Assembly: GCF_900102165.1 (NCBI RefSeq)
Contig: NZ_FNBD01000002.1
Span: 372,001-436,000, forward strand
Length of the DNA: 64,000 nt
Direction of reading: 5' to 3'
DNA from: Cellulophaga baltica
Lineage (GTDB): Bacteria > Bacteroidota > Bacteroidia > Flavobacteriales > Flavobacteriaceae
Below the pieces are notes generated by a model. The model saw nothing but the letters and a program-made list of their open reading frames with translations, was not told the DNA's origin and made no database searches. The translations under genes were made by a program, and so were the position numbers. Shown piece by piece: positions 38,424-48,419 of this stretch. Each line of letters opens with the position of its first letter. The first letter of the stretch is position 1.

Positions 38424-38714
38424 TTATAGATTACTGTAATAATCGATTATATCCCCTTCAGAAACCTGTACTATTGCTTTCTTATAAGCATTAGATTTAC
38501 CATGTTGCACTCCGGTTTTCGTATAACGAGTCTTTCTTGAAGGCCCGTAATTCATAGTTCTAACTTTCTCAACTGAAACCCCGTAAGTAGATTCAACAGC
38601 TTCTTTAATCTGAAGCTTATTCGCCTTAGGGTTCACAATGAAGCCATAACGATTGTACAACTCACTATCTGAAGTCATTTTTTCTGTTATAATTGGCTTT
38701 ATCAACACACTCAT
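38424..38714 (-). CDS. rplW: 50S ribosomal protein L23
   Basis: uL23, 96 residues, docking site at the tunnel exit for trigger factor and SRP. It has MSVLIKPIITEKMTSDSELYNRYGFIV, ANKLQIKEAVESTYGVSVEKVRTMNY. Complete; four bases after rplD. Confidence 0.98.
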   Translation of the reverse strand: MSVLIKPIITEKMTSDSELYNRYGFIVNPKANKLQIKEAVESTYGVSVEKVRTMNYGPSRKTRYTKTGVQHGKSNAYKKAIVQVSEGDIIDYYSNL

Positions 38715-38718
38715 GTTC

Positions 38719-39351
38719 TTATTGTTTAGTTAAGTTAGACTCAATTCCTTCTAAAGAACCTTCTAGAAGCACAATATTATTAGCATTTAAAATTTTATAA
38801 GTGCTTAAATCTGAGTTAGTTACAACTTCAGACCCTTTCAAATTGCGTGACGACAAATATACATTATTATTTGAATCACCCAACACAAATAGAGATTTTT
38901 TATTTTCCAAGCCTAATGACTTCAAAACATTCTTAAAATCCTTTGTTTTTGGAGCATCAAAATTAAAATCTTCAACTACTAAAATTGCTTTTTCATTTGA
39001 CTTAATACTCAAAGCAGATTTTCTAGCTAAACGTTTTAAATTCTTATTTAATTTTTGCTTATAATCTTTAGGTCTTGGTCCAAATATACGACCACCACCT
39101 CTAAAAACTGGAGACTTAATACTACCCGCACGAGCAGTACCTGTACCCTTTTGTTTCTTTATTTTTCTTGTACTACCAGCTATCTCAGCTCTTTCTTTAG
39201 ACTTATGCGTACCTTGTCTTTGGTGCGCTAAATATTGTTTAACATCTAAATAAACAGCATGTTTATTTGGCTCTATACCGTAAACAGCATCAGAAAGCTC
39301 TATGCTTCTACCTGTTTCTTTTCCTTTAATATCTAAAACTGCTACCTTCAT
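38719..39351 (-). CDS. rplD: 50S ribosomal protein L4
   Basis: uL4, 210 residues; its long loop reaches the exit tunnel. [56 protein letters not shown] covers that loop. In E. coli free L4 also represses the S10 operon through its leader; whether L4 acts on the structured rpsJ-rplC spacer seen here is open. The start overlaps the rplC stop by one base. Confidence 0.99.
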   Translation of the reverse strand: MKVAVLDIKGKETGRSIELSDAVYGIEPNKHAVYLDVKQYLAHQRQGTHKSKERAEIAGSTRKIKKQKGTGTARAGSIKSPVFRGGGRIFGPRPKDYKQKLNKNLKRLARKSALSIKSNEKAILVVEDFNFDAPKTKDFKNVLKSLGLENKKSLFVLGDSNNNVYLSSRNLKGSEVVTNSDLSTYKILNANNIVLLEGSLEGIESNLTKQ

Positions 39352-39968
39352 TACTTCTCAATAGTTACGTAAGCGTTCTTATGACCAGGCACACAACCTT
39401 TTAAAACTAAAAGATTTTTTTCTGGAACTACTTTTAAAACCTTAAGGTTTTGAACAGTTACTTTATCAGTACCCATTCTTCCGGCCATCTTCATACCTTT
39501 GAATACTCTCGCAGGATAAGAAGCAGCACCTACAGAACCAGGAGCTCTTAGTCTGTTATGTTGACCGTGAGTTGCTTGTCCAACACCGGCAAAGCCATGT
39601 CTTTTAACAACACCTTGAAAACCTTTTCCTTTAGAGATACCAATAGCATCTACAAATTCACCTTCTACAAATAAATCAACACCAATAGTGTCTCCTAATT
39701 TGTAATCACCTTCAAAATCACGGAATTCAACGACTTTTTTCTTAGGAGAAACACCTGCTTTTTTAAAATGACCTGATTCAGCCTTATTAGCACGTTTTTC
39801 TGCCTTGTCATCGAAACCTAATTGAAGGGCACTATACCCGTCTACCTCTTCGGTTCTGACTTGGGTAACTACACATGGACCTAGCTCGATTACTGTACAC
39901 GGAATGTTTTTTCCGTTTTCATCGAAAATACTAGTCATGCCTACTTTCTTTCCTATTAACCCAGACAT
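39351..39968 (-). CDS. rplC: 50S ribosomal protein L3
   Basis: uL3, 205 residues, one of the first proteins in 50S assembly. [74 protein letters not shown] are diagnostic. The Gln methylated by PrmB in E. coli falls in the GQATHGQH region. It is the first gene after the structured 156-base spacer downstream of rpsJ. Confidence 0.99.
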   Translation of the reverse strand: MSGLIGKKVGMTSIFDENGKNIPCTVIELGPCVVTQVRTEEVDGYSALQLGFDDKAEKRANKAESGHFKKAGVSPKKKVVEFRDFEGDYKLGDTIGVDLFVEGEFVDAIGISKGKGFQGVVKRHGFAGVGQATHGQHNRLRAPGSVGAASYPARVFKGMKMAGRMGTDKVTVQNLKVLKVVPEKNLLVLKGCVPGHKNAYVTIEK

Positions 39969-40124
39969 ATTTAATTTAATTAATTAGTATTTACTTTTAT
40001 TAACTCTCAATTTTGAACTGAAAAAAAGGGTCAAAATAAATCGACCCTGATTTTATTTTTCCGTTTTTCCCTTGCGAAACGCTCAGGACATGTTACTCGC
40101 AATACAAATTGCTTACAAGTATAA
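39969..40124 (-). promoter_or_regulatory. Structured rpsJ-rplC spacer, candidate attenuator leader of the S10 genes
   Basis: Read on the minus strand this 156-base spacer holds, in order: hairpin GCAAT/ATTGC (40112-40108 with 40103-40099), stem TTGCGA/TCGCAA (40102-40097 with 40077-40072), and an intrinsic terminator (40048-40027 plus T run). The first two helices share bases 40099-40102 and cannot form together. About 52 bases then lead to the rplC ATG. It is the longest spacer inside the cluster. I infer an attenuator or ribosomal-protein leader; no known leader class was recognised. Confidence 0.5.
40021..40048 (-). terminator. Intrinsic terminator between rpsJ and rplC
   Basis: On the minus strand AGGGTC (40048-40043), a 10-base loop, GACCCT (40032-40027) and then six more T (40026-40021) form a textbook intrinsic terminator. 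It is inside the ribosomal supercluster, so readthrough must be allowed or controlled. Confidence 0.8.
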
Positions 40125-40430
40125 TTATACTTTTATCTCTACTTCAACACCACTTGGCAACTCTAATTTCATTAAAGCGTCAATTGTTTTTGAAGAAGAA
40201 CTATAAATATCAAGAAGCCTCTTATAAGAACTTAATTGAAATTGCTCTCTCGACTTTTTATTAACGTGAGGAGAACGCAATACAGTAAATATTTTCTTAT
40301 GTGTTGGTAATGGAATTGGACCAGTAACAACAGCTCCTGTAGTCTTTACAGTTTTAACTATTTTTTCAGCAGACTTATCCACTAAATTATAGTCGTATGA
40401 TTTTAGTTTTATTCTAATTTTTTGACTCAT
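40125..40430 (-). CDS. rpsJ: 30S ribosomal protein S10
   Basis: uS10, 101 residues, a 30S head protein and, in E. coli, NusE of transcription antitermination. [64 protein letters not shown] is diagnostic. It follows fusA by 10 bases with no tuf gene between. It is therefore read with the str genes and is separated from rplC by the structured spacer. Confidence 0.99.
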   Translation of the reverse strand: MSQKIRIKLKSYDYNLVDKSAEKIVKTVKTTGAVVTGPIPLPTHKKIFTVLRSPHVNKKSREQFQLSSYKRLLDIYSSSSKTIDALMKLELPSGVEVEIKV

Positions 40431-40440
40431 TTTCGTAAAA

Positions 40441-42573
40441 TTAAGCGGTTAAACCTTTTGCTGCTTTGATTACCTCTTCAGAAATATTTGAAGGTGTCTC
40501 CGCATAATGTGAAAATTCCATTGTTGATGTCGCTCTACCAGAAGACATTGTTCTTAACGCCGTAACGTAACCAAACATTTCCGATAATGGAACTTCACCT
40601 TTTATCACCTTAGCACCAGCTCTATCACTCATGTTAGTAATAGTTCCTCTTCTTCTGTTTAAATCTCCAACAATATCACCCATGTTTTCTTCAGGTGTTA
40701 AAGCTTCAATTTTCATAATAGGCTCCATAATTACGGCTCCAGCAGCTTTACCAGCAGCTTTATAACCCATTTTTGCAGCTAATTCAAAAGATAATGCATC
40801 AGAATCCACAGGGTGGAAAGATCCATCTGTCAAAACAACTTTCATACGATCCATTTCATAACCAGCTAAAGGACCCGCCTTCATTGCAGCTGTGAAACCT
40901 TTTTGAACCGAAGGAATAAATTCTTTAGGAATACGCCCACCTTTAATTTCATCTACGAACTGCAATCCAGTTCCCTCAAATGAATCATCAGCAGGCCCCA
41001 TTTCGAATACAATATCCCCGAACTTACCACGTCCACCAGATTGTTTTTTATATGTTTCTCTATGAGAAGCCATTTTAGTTAAAGCCTCTTTGTACTCAAC
41101 CTGAGGTTGACCTTGATTAACTTCAACTTTAAATTCACGTCTTAAACGATCCACAATAATATCTAAGTGAAGCTCACCCATACCTGATATAATTGTTTGA
41201 CCAGAAGCTTCATCTGTTCTAGCTGTAAATGTAGGATCTTCCTCAGAAAGCTTAGCCAAAGCCATTCCTAATTTATCAACATCAGCCTTGGTTTTAGGCT
41301 CTACCGCAATACCAATAACTGGATCAGGGAAGTCCATACTCTCCAAAACAATAGGATGTTTCTCAGCAGATAATGTATCACCAGTTTTAATATCCTTAAA
41401 ACCTACAGCAGCACCAATATCTCCAGCTTCTATATAATCAATTGCATTTTGCTTGTTAGCATGCATTTGGTATATTCTAGAAATACGCTCCTTATTGCCT
41501 GAACGATTGTTCAACACATAAGAACCAGCATCTAACCTACCAGAATACGCTCTAAAGAATGCTAAACGACCTACAAAAGGATCAGTTGCAATTTTAAAAG
41601 CTAAAGCAGCAAATGGCTCCTTTACGTCTGGCTTTCTAGTAATTGGCAATTCAGTATCAGGATCCGTACCTGTAATTGCTTCCTTATCCAATGGAGAAGG
41701 CAAGTAACGACAAACAGCATCTAACAAGAACTGAACACCTTTATTTTTAAATGATGAACCACAAATCATAGGTATGATACTCATATCCATAACCGCAGCT
41801 CTTAAAGCAGCATGTACTTCATCTTCAGTAATAGAATTCTCATCTTCGAAGAATTTCTCCATTAAAGTGTCATCATACTCAGCAACCGCTTCAATCAAGT
41901 TAGCTCTATATTCCCTAACTTCTGCCTTCATTTCTTCAGGGATATCAACTACATCAAAAGTTGCCCCAAAGTTATCTTCATGCCATATAATAGCTCTATT
42001 CTTAACCAAATCAACAACACCTCTAAAGTCCGCTTCATCACCTATTGGCAAAACTATTGGAACAGCATTAGATTTTAACATCTCTTTAATTTGCTTACAA
42101 ACCATTAAGAAGTTAGAACCCTGTCTATCCATTTTATTCACAAAGCCCATTCTTGGAACCTTGTAATTATCAGCAAGTCTCCAGTTAGTTTCAGACTGAG
42201 GCTCTACACCATCAACTGCACTAAATAAGAAAACCAAACCATCAAGTACACGCAAAGAACGGTTTACTTCAACCGTAAAATCAACGTGGCCAGGAGTATC
42301 AATAATATTGAAGTGATACGGCTTAGTTTCATCAATTTTCTCCCCATTTTTCATCGGGAAATTCCACGTACACGTTGTAGCAGCAGAGGTAATAGTAATA
42401 CCACGCTCTTGCTCCTGCTCCATCCAATCCATTGTAGCAGCACCATCATGCACTTCTCCAATTTTATGACTTACACCCGTATAAAATAATATACGTTCAG
42501 TAGTAGTTGTTTTCCCCGCATCAATATGAGCAGCAATACCTATATTTCTAGTAAATTTTAAATCTCTTGACAT
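40441..42573 (-). CDS. fusA: Elongation factor G
   Basis: EF-G, 710 residues, is the translocase GTPase. The G domain carries [19 protein letters not shown] (P loop), [12 protein letters not shown] (switch I), DTPGHVDF and NKMDRQG. Domains II-V follow, with [22 protein letters not shown] and the domain IV segment [21 protein letters not shown]. Complete. An antisense frame at 41774-42166 is a shadow. Unlike E. coli, tuf does not follow. Confidence 0.99.
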   Translation of the reverse strand: MSRDLKFTRNIGIAAHIDAGKTTTTERILFYTGVSHKIGEVHDGAATMDWMEQEQERGITITSAATTCTWNFPMKNGEKIDETKPYHFNIIDTPGHVDFTVEVNRSLRVLDGLVFLFSAVDGVEPQSETNWRLADNYKVPRMGFVNKMDRQGSNFLMVCKQIKEMLKSNAVPIVLPIGDEADFRGVVDLVKNRAIIWHEDNFGATFDVVDIPEEMKAEVREYRANLIEAVAEYDDTLMEKFFEDENSITEDEVHAALRAAVMDMSIIPMICGSSFKNKGVQFLLDAVCRYLPSPLDKEAITGTDPDTELPITRKPDVKEPFAALAFKIATDPFVGRLAFFRAYSGRLDAGSYVLNNRSGNKERISRIYQMHANKQNAIDYIEAGDIGAAVGFKDIKTGDTLSAEKHPIVLESMDFPDPVIGIAVEPKTKADVDKLGMALAKLSEEDPTFTARTDEASGQTIISGMGELHLDIIVDRLRREFKVEVNQGQPQVEYKEALTKMASHRETYKKQSGGRGKFGDIVFEMGPADDSFEGTGLQFVDEIKGGRIPKEFIPSVQKGFTAAMKAGPLAGYEMDRMKVVLTDGSFHPVDSDALSFELAAKMGYKAAGKAAGAVIMEPIMKIEALTPEENMGDIVGDLNRRRGTITNMSDRAGAKVIKGEVPLSEMFGYVTALRTMSSGRATSTMEFSHYAETPSNISEEVIKAAKGLTA

Positions 42574-42582
42574 TTCTGATAA

Positions 42583-43059
42583 TTAAAATCTAAAGTGAGA
42601 GAAAGCTTTATTAGCTTCTGCCATTTTGTGAGTATCTGTTCTTTTCTTGACTGCAGCACCCTCTTCTTTAGCAGCTGCTAATATTTCACCAGCTAATTTT
42701 TGTGACATAGCTTTCTCGTTTCTCTTACGAGCATAACTAATTAACCACTTCATAGCTGTTGATATTTTTCTATCTGGTCTAATCTGCATCGGAATTTGGA
42801 ATGTAGCACCCCCAACTCTTCTACTTCTTACCTCTACGTGAGGCATTACATTAGAAAGAGCATCTTTCCAAATTTCTAGAGCCGTTTTTTCTTCGTCTGT
42901 TTTCTTTTCCTCTACGATATCAATAGCATCGTAAAATACTTTGTACGCTATAGACTTCTTACCATCCCACATCATCATGTTAACAAAACGCGTCACTAAC
43001 TGATCATTAAATCTTGGATCTGGTAAAAGAGGTCTCTTTTTAGCCTGTTTTTTTCTCAT
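42583..43059 (-). CDS. rpsG: 30S ribosomal protein S7
   Basis: uS7, 158 residues, starts assembly of the 30S head and contacts E-site tRNA. It has [37 protein letters not shown] and [22 protein letters not shown] plus [20 protein letters not shown] at the C-terminus. It lies nine bases before fusA and 20 after rpsL. Confidence 0.99.
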   Translation of the reverse strand: MRKKQAKKRPLLPDPRFNDQLVTRFVNMMMWDGKKSIAYKVFYDAIDIVEEKKTDEEKTALEIWKDALSNVMPHVEVRSRRVGGATFQIPMQIRPDRKISTAMKWLISYARKRNEKAMSQKLAGEILAAAKEEGAAVKKRTDTHKMAEANKAFSHFRF

Positions 43060-43079
43060 TGTTTCTGTTTAAAGCTTGA

Positions 43080-43454
43080 TTACTTCTTAGGTCTTTTAGC
43101 ACCATACTTAGATCTACGTTGAGTTCTTCCAGCAACACCTGCTGTATCCAAAGCACCTCTAACGATATGATACCTAACACCTGGTAAATCCTTAACTCTT
43201 CCGCCCCTTACTAATACTATCGAGTGCTCTTGAAGATTATGTCCTTCACCAGGGATGTATGCATTTACCTCCTTACCATTTGTTAACCTAACTCTTGCTA
43301 CTTTACGCATTGCAGAATTTGGTTTTTTAGGTGTAGTTGTGTAAACACGAGTACAAACCCCTCTTCTCTGAGGACAAGAATCCAAAGCAGCCGATTTACT
43401 CTTCTTAGTAATCGTGGCCCTTCCTTTTCTTACTAATTGTGAAATTGTTGGCAT
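43080..43454 (-). CDS. rpsL: 30S ribosomal protein S12
   Basis: uS12, 124 residues, in the decoding centre. [46 protein letters not shown] and [21 protein letters not shown] are conserved. Both lysines whose mutation gives streptomycin resistance (in TTPKKPN and in RVKDLPG) are wild type, so this allele looks streptomycin-sensitive. It is the first gene of the cluster, behind a strong consensus promoter. Confidence 0.99.
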   Translation of the reverse strand: MPTISQLVRKGRATITKKSKSAALDSCPQRRGVCTRVYTTTPKKPNSAMRKVARVRLTNGKEVNAYIPGEGHNLQEHSIVLVRGGRVKDLPGVRYHIVRGALDTAGVAGRTQRRSKYGAKRPKK

Positions 43455-43501
43455 ACTATAATTGTATCTATATATATAACTTACCCTTTTTTAAGGGTCG
43501 G

Positions 43502-43532
43502 CAAATGTAGCAATAAATCCCATTAATTCAAA
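43502..43532 (-). promoter_or_regulatory. Promoter of the str operon (rpsL start of the ribosomal supercluster)
   Basis: On the minus strand TTTG (43532-43529), a 19-base spacer and TACATTTG (43509-43502) match both halves of the Bacteroidota vegetative promoter. Transcription should start near 43495-43498. The message would then begin in or just before a short hairpin (ACCCTT/AAGGGT, 43483-43498), 28 bases or so before the rpsL ATG. Confidence 0.75.
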
Positions 43533-43775
43533 TAGTTAATCACTTTTATTTGATTTAATTATTTTCAACACAACAATACCCAAGGTAATTAGCCTACAAT
43601 TTTAAAAAGAATGATGGTGTAAATTCACCCAAAAACCAAGATAAGCTAAAATCAAAGCTATTAATTGTACAGGAATTAACACCAAAGATTTATTTTCTTA
43701 AAAAATTATTAAATTCCTTAGGTTTATTAACATAAAATTATGACTTTTACGGTAACTAATTCAAATTTAAAAATA
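43533..43775. other. Gene-free stretch between rpsL and the first susC
   Basis: The rpsL-susC gap (43455-43775, 321 bases) holds the str promoter at its left end. The rest is AT-rich with no frame, tRNA or strong hairpin. I found no exact TAnnTTTG before susC; TAGGTTTA near 43719 is one mismatch away. The last 25 bases or so resemble the sequence upstream of the second susC. Confidence 0.5.
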
Positions 43776-46700
43776 ATGAAAACAAAAGGAAATGGAATCC
43801 TTACGCTTCTATTAGCGTTTGTTGTGCACTTAACATTTGCACAAGATAAGACGATTTCGGGTACAGTTACGGATCAAGACGGCGTTCCACTACCCGGTGT
43901 TAATATCGTAGCAATAGGAACAACTAATGGAACACAAACGGATTTTGATGGAAATTACGCTATCAAAACAAGCGTTGGAAAAACGTTATTGTTTACCTAT
44001 GTAGGCCAGAAAGATGTTAAAATGCTTGTCGGAACTAGCTTAACTATTAACGCACAGATGACTGAAGATGCGCAAGCATTGGCTGAAGTAGTTGTAACCG
44101 CCCAAGGCATCAAATCAAACCCTAGAGCATTAAGCTACGCTGTACAATCCGTAGACTCAGACGATATTGAAAAATCTAGGGAGACTAATTTAGTTTCTGC
44201 ACTAAGCGCTAAAGCCGCTGGTGTTCAAGTAACTACTTCATCTGGTTCAGTTGGAGCTTCCGCTAACATTAGAATAAGAGGTAATACCTCTATTACTAGA
44301 TCGAATGGTCCACTTTTTGTTGTAGATGGAGTGCCAATTGACAACTCATCTTCCGCAGAAGACCCAACTCAAGGAGGCAACTCTAGTTTGTCAGGTAGTG
44401 ATTTCTCAAATCGCGCCATTGATATTAATTCAAATGATATTGAATCCGTAAATATTCTTAAAGGTATTGCAGCTCAAACCCTTTATGGGCTTAGAGCAGC
44501 AAACGGAGTAGTCCTTATTACAACAAAAAAAGGAAGATCTGGTAAAACAAGAGTTACATTAAACACTTCAACTATCATTTCAAATTACAACAAGGGACCT
44601 GAATTACAACAGGTTTATTCACAAGGACGTCACTTCGAAGGTGCCCTACAATATCGAGGACCTGAGACTTTTGAAGGTGATTCTTGGGGTCCAAAAATTT
44701 CTGATTTGGAATATGATGGAGATTCAAGTTATCCATTTGACTCAAATGGTGCATTAGTACCAAAAGGCACAGGCAATGGAGTAGCTGCAAATGCTTACGA
44801 TCCTTATGACTTTTTTAAAATTGGAGTTGCTACAGATATAAATCTGTCTGCTAGCGGTGGAAATGAAAACATCAATTATAGAGCTTCACTTGGCCGATTA
44901 CGTCAAGAAGGAATTTCTCCGAATGAAGCATTTGAAAGAAAAACCTTTAGAGTAGATACACAAGCTAAGTTAAATGACAAATTGACATTTGACATGTCTG
45001 GTCAATATACTAATTCAGGAGGTAATAGAGTTCAAAGAGGATCTAATATATCTGGTATAATGTTAGGTTTATTAAGAAACACTCCAACTTTCGACATTGG
45101 TAACGGACTAACAGGTCAAGCAGCGGCTGATAGCCCATCATCTTACTTTTACACAATTCCAGGTTCAGAATTACCAGGCCAAAGAAGCTATAGAGATGGT
45201 ATTTATAATAATCCATATTTTACAGTAGCTAGAAACAAAAACTTAGACAACGTTAATCGAACCATAGGAAAAATGGGATTGACATACGATGTTAATGAAT
45301 GGCTTAACTTGAAATCCACAGCATCTATTGATAGATACACCGATGTAAGAAAAATAGGTTTCGACATAATTGATGCAAGCTTTGGTAATGGTAGAACCAT
45401 AAATGATGTAATTTCAAATCAAGATGTCAACTGGAACTTCCTTGCAAATGCAACACACGATTTCAATGAAGACTTCGGGATTGTTGCAAGTATTGGATAT
45501 GATGGATTTTACACAAAATTCAATAGACAGACTGTTCTTGGTGATGGTATGACAATTCCTGGCTTCTTTAATTTGAGTAACGTAGAAACTACCCAAGCAA
45601 TAGAATCTTCTAATGCAAAAAAATTAATTGGCGCATTTGCAACAACAACGTTGAGCTACGATAATATGATTTTTATCACTCCAGCTTTCAGAAATGACTG
45701 GTCTTCTACTTTACCTAAAGGAGCTAATACGTTCCAATCATATTCAATAGGTGCAAGTTTTGTTTTTAGTGAATTATATAATGCAAACAACGATTCTTTT
45801 ATTAATTACGGAAAATTAAGAGGTTCATGGGGTAAATCTGGAAATGATGCTCCTGTCTACGCTACTTTAACAAATTTTGGAGGCACATCAGTAGGTGGAG
45901 ACGGCTTTATTCAAAGTGTAGATTTCCCTGCATATGACACCACATCTTACGAGAGATCTGCAACATCAGGAAACCCTAACCTAACACCTGAAATAACTAA
46001 AGAATTTGAAGTTGGTGTAGAATTATCTATGTTGAGTTCTCGTCTAAAATTAGACGTTGCTTACTATGACAAAGAGACTACAGATCAAATCCTACCTGTA
46101 GATGCAGCACCTTCATCAGGTTTCCTTAGTCGTTTTGAGAATGTTGGTAGAGTTTCAAATAAAGGTTACGAAGTTTCCTTAGGTGGTTCACCAGTAAGAT
46201 CAGAAAACTTTTCGTGGAATATAGATATAAACTGGACAACTTACGAAAATGTAGTCGAAGAGTTAGTGGATGGAGTAGAAAGCATAACCTTAAACGGTTT
46301 CACTAGTACAAGCTCAAGAGCTGTTGCGGGTGAATCTTATGGAGCACTATTTGGATCAAGATTTGCACGCAATGATGATGGAGAGATATTGATTGATGAT
46401 GACGGCTACCCATTACAAGCTTCAGAAGATGGCGTTGTAGGCGACCCAATTCCAGATTGGACTGCGGGTATTAGCAACTCATTCAGATACAAAAATTTCA
46501 ACCTTTCTGTACTTTTTGACATTAGACAAGGTGGAGATGTATGGTGTGGAACTTGTGGAATCATTGATTACTTCGGAACATCATCTGCAACTCTTATTAG
46601 AGATCAAACTACAGTATTTCAAGGTATTGTTGAATCTACCGGAGCTGTTAACACTCAAGTCGTGGCGTATTCAGACCCAACTGTTAGTGAAAATAACAAC

Positions 46701-46994
46701 TATTGGAGACGTTATGGATTTGGCGGATTATCAGAAACTGCAATATATGACGCTTCTTGGGTAAGACTAAGAGAGGTTACATTATCGTATGATTTTCCTG
46801 CGAAATGGCTAGAAAATACTTTTATAGAAGGTATATCGTTATCCGGTTTCGGTCGAAATTTATGGTTAAATACCGATTATCCTGGGGTTGATCCTGAAAC
46901 TAACCTTTCTGGCGACAGTAATGGTATAGGGTTAGATTATTTCAACCAGCCGAACACCGAAAGTTATGGATTAAACCTAAAATTAAATTTCTAA
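43776..46994 (+). CDS. SusC/RagA-family TonB-linked outer-membrane protein 1
   Basis: This 1072-residue barrel imports a ligand captured by its SusD partner. I use the ATG at 43776 (MKTKGNGILTLLLAFVV), which gives a normal signal peptide cut after FAQ; an ATG at 43740 adds 12 residues. After it come a carboxypeptidase-regulatory-like domain (about 25-105, ISGTVTDQDGVPLPGVN ... TDFDGNY), a TonB plug with SALSAKAAGVQVTTSSG and LFVVDGVPIDNS, and the long SusC barrel ending in LNF. A CGTC motif (about residues 924-927, in a WCGTCG context) is unusual for an outer-membrane barrel. No glycoside hydrolase is adjacent, so the substrate is unknown. Confidence 0.95.
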   Translation: MKTKGNGILTLLLAFVVHLTFAQDKTISGTVTDQDGVPLPGVNIVAIGTTNGTQTDFDGNYAIKTSVGKTLLFTYVGQKDVKMLVGTSLTINAQMTEDAQALAEVVVTAQGIKSNPRALSYAVQSVDSDDIEKSRETNLVSALSAKAAGVQVTTSSGSVGASANIRIRGNTSITRSNGPLFVVDGVPIDNSSSAEDPTQGGNSSLSGSDFSNRAIDINSNDIESVNILKGIAAQTLYGLRAANGVVLITTKKGRSGKTRVTLNTSTIISNYNKGPELQQVYSQGRHFEGALQYRGPETFEGDSWGPKISDLEYDGDSSYPFDSNGALVPKGTGNGVAANAYDPYDFFKIGVATDINLSASGGNENINYRASLGRLRQEGISPNEAFERKTFRVDTQAKLNDKLTFDMSGQYTNSGGNRVQRGSNISGIMLGLLRNTPTFDIGNGLTGQAAADSPSSYFYTIPGSELPGQRSYRDGIYNNPYFTVARNKNLDNVNRTIGKMGLTYDVNEWLNLKSTASIDRYTDVRKIGFDIIDASFGNGRTINDVISNQDVNWNFLANATHDFNEDFGIVASIGYDGFYTKFNRQTVLGDGMTIPGFFNLSNVETTQAIESSNAKKLIGAFATTTLSYDNMIFITPAFRNDWSSTLPKGANTFQSYSIGASFVFSELYNANNDSFINYGKLRGSWGKSGNDAPVYATLTNFGGTSVGGDGFIQSVDFPAYDTTSYERSATSGNPNLTPEITKEFEVGVELSMLSSRLKLDVAYYDKETTDQILPVDAAPSSGFLSRFENVGRVSNKGYEVSLGGSPVRSENFSWNIDINWTTYENVVEELVDGVESITLNGFTSTSSRAVAGESYGALFGSRFARNDDGEILIDDDGYPLQASEDGVVGDPIPDWTAGISNSFRYKNFNLSVLFDIRQGGDVWCGTCGIIDYFGTSSATLIRDQTTVFQGIVESTGAVNTQVVAYSDPTVSENNNYWRRYGFGGLSETAIYDASWVRLREVTLSYDFPAKWLENTFIEGISLSGFGRNLWLNTDYPGVDPETNLSGDSNGIGLDYFNQPNTESYGLNLKLNF

Positions 46995-46998
46995 AAAG

Positions 46999-48366
46999 AT
47001 GAAAACTACAAAATTAATATTTATAGGACTCTTATTAACTCTTGGTATTTCTTGTGAAATTACAGACGTTAATGTTGATCCAGATAATCCTTCTGCTGAA
47101 TTAGTTAATGCAGGAGCAATATACCCTGGTATGATTGCGCAAACGCATAGAAACTCTGTAGCCCTAGGGGGAAGGATAGCTGGAATTGTTACGCAACAAT
47201 ATGATGGTTTAGATGCGCAACAAATAGCTTATGGTCAATATAACATTGGTGAAACAGATTTAAGTAATTTATGGGATTCTGGTCTTTATGGAGCTGGTTC
47301 CATGAGAGATTGCTTTGTTATTATGCAAAATAATCCTGGTGAAATCGGGGCTTTAGCTAAATTATATATGGCAGCAAATTTAGGGCTAGCTACTAGTTCA
47401 TTTGGTGACGTCCCTTATTCAGAGGCATTTCTAGGTGACACAGGGACTCAAACCCCTAAATATGATGATCAAGTTGAATTATATGCAGTAATACAAAGCC
47501 TTTTAGATGAATCTATTGCCGACGGAGTAGCGTCTGGAATTGGCGAATTCACAGGTGCTGGAGCAACTGGAAATATAAACTGGGAAGGAACTGCTCACGC
47601 ATTAAAAGCAAGGTATTATATGCACTTAACTTCTGTAAATGGTGTTAGTGCTGCGCAAAATGCTTTGACTGAAGTTCAACAAGCAATTACCAGTACTGAT
47701 CAACAACCAGATTTTATCTATAGTGCTCCTGCACAATTTTCAAATCCTCTAGCATTATTTGATAACGACAGACCTAGTACTTTAGGATTCGGAACATACC
47801 TTAATTCTATTATGACTGGGGATCCAAGATTGTCAATTTACACTACGGATGGAGAATCTTTTGCTGGCTTAGATGGTCTTTTCTGGGGACAGTTTGAATC
47901 ACCTACCCCATTAATTTCATATTGGGAGGTGAAATTTATTGAGGCTGAAGCTATCGTTAGAACAGGAGGATCCGATACTGATGCTTTAAATGCTTTAAAA
48001 GACGCTATTTTAGCAAATATGCAATATATCGGAGTACCCACTGCAGACTCAAATACCTATGTAGATGCTTTATCGTTAGCAGGCTCTGAAAGCGATAAAA
48101 TCGAAACAATTATCGTTGAAAAATACAAATCTCTATATGGCAATGCACCAATAGAATCATGGGTTGACTATAGAAGAACTGGGTTCCCTGTTCTAACTCC
48201 AAATCCTGACGCTGTTGCCGCTGTGAATCCTTCTAAAATTATTCCTAGAAGATTCCTATATCCTATTACGGAGCGTCAAACTAATTTAGAAAACTATAAT
48301 GCCGCAATTTCTGCGCAAGGAGGTCATTTATTAGATGATGATTTGGCTATATTCCCAAATAACTAA
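46999..48366 (+). CDS. SusD/RagB-family surface lipoprotein 1 (SusD-like_2)
   Basis: This 455-residue lipoprotein (signal ending LGISC, mature start CEITDVNVDPDNPS) caps the SusC barrel. DVNVDPDNPS is the typical N-terminus of the SusD-like_2 family, with TPR-like helices following. Near the end, ESWVDYRRTGFPVLTPNP and ISAQGGHLLDDDLAIFPNN are the conserved C-terminal blocks. It begins four bases after susC and is followed by a terminator, so this is a two-gene operon. Confidence 0.93.
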   Translation: MKTTKLIFIGLLLTLGISCEITDVNVDPDNPSAELVNAGAIYPGMIAQTHRNSVALGGRIAGIVTQQYDGLDAQQIAYGQYNIGETDLSNLWDSGLYGAGSMRDCFVIMQNNPGEIGALAKLYMAANLGLATSSFGDVPYSEAFLGDTGTQTPKYDDQVELYAVIQSLLDESIADGVASGIGEFTGAGATGNINWEGTAHALKARYYMHLTSVNGVSAAQNALTEVQQAITSTDQQPDFIYSAPAQFSNPLALFDNDRPSTLGFGTYLNSIMTGDPRLSIYTTDGESFAGLDGLFWGQFESPTPLISYWEVKFIEAEAIVRTGGSDTDALNALKDAILANMQYIGVPTADSNTYVDALSLAGSESDKIETIIVEKYKSLYGNAPIESWVDYRRTGFPVLTPNPDAVAAVNPSKIIPRRFLYPITERQTNLENYNAAISAQGGHLLDDDLAIFPNN

Positions 48367-48390
48367 ATGTAATTATTTAATTTTAAATAT

Positions 48391-48419
48391 AAACCACCTC
48401 AATCGAGGTGGTTTTTTTT
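48391..48419 (+). terminator. Intrinsic terminator after the first SusCD pair
   Basis: AACCACCTC (48392-48400) and GAGGTGGTT (48405-48413) form a 9-bp GC-containing stem with a 4-base loop, followed by T8 overall. It separates the two SusCD loci. Confidence 0.93.

Noticed and set aside
41774-42166. 130-residue open frame antisense to fusA
   Set aside because: Its codons are the complement of a highly conserved gene, its composition is Ser/Leu/Ile-rich like other antisense shadows, and it has no promoter or motif.
43740-43775. Upstream ATG for the first susC (adds 12 residues)
   Set aside because: It would push the signal peptide inward; the ATG at 43776 matches the start of the second susC and gives a normal signal peptide. 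The same reasoning rejects 48699 for the second susC.
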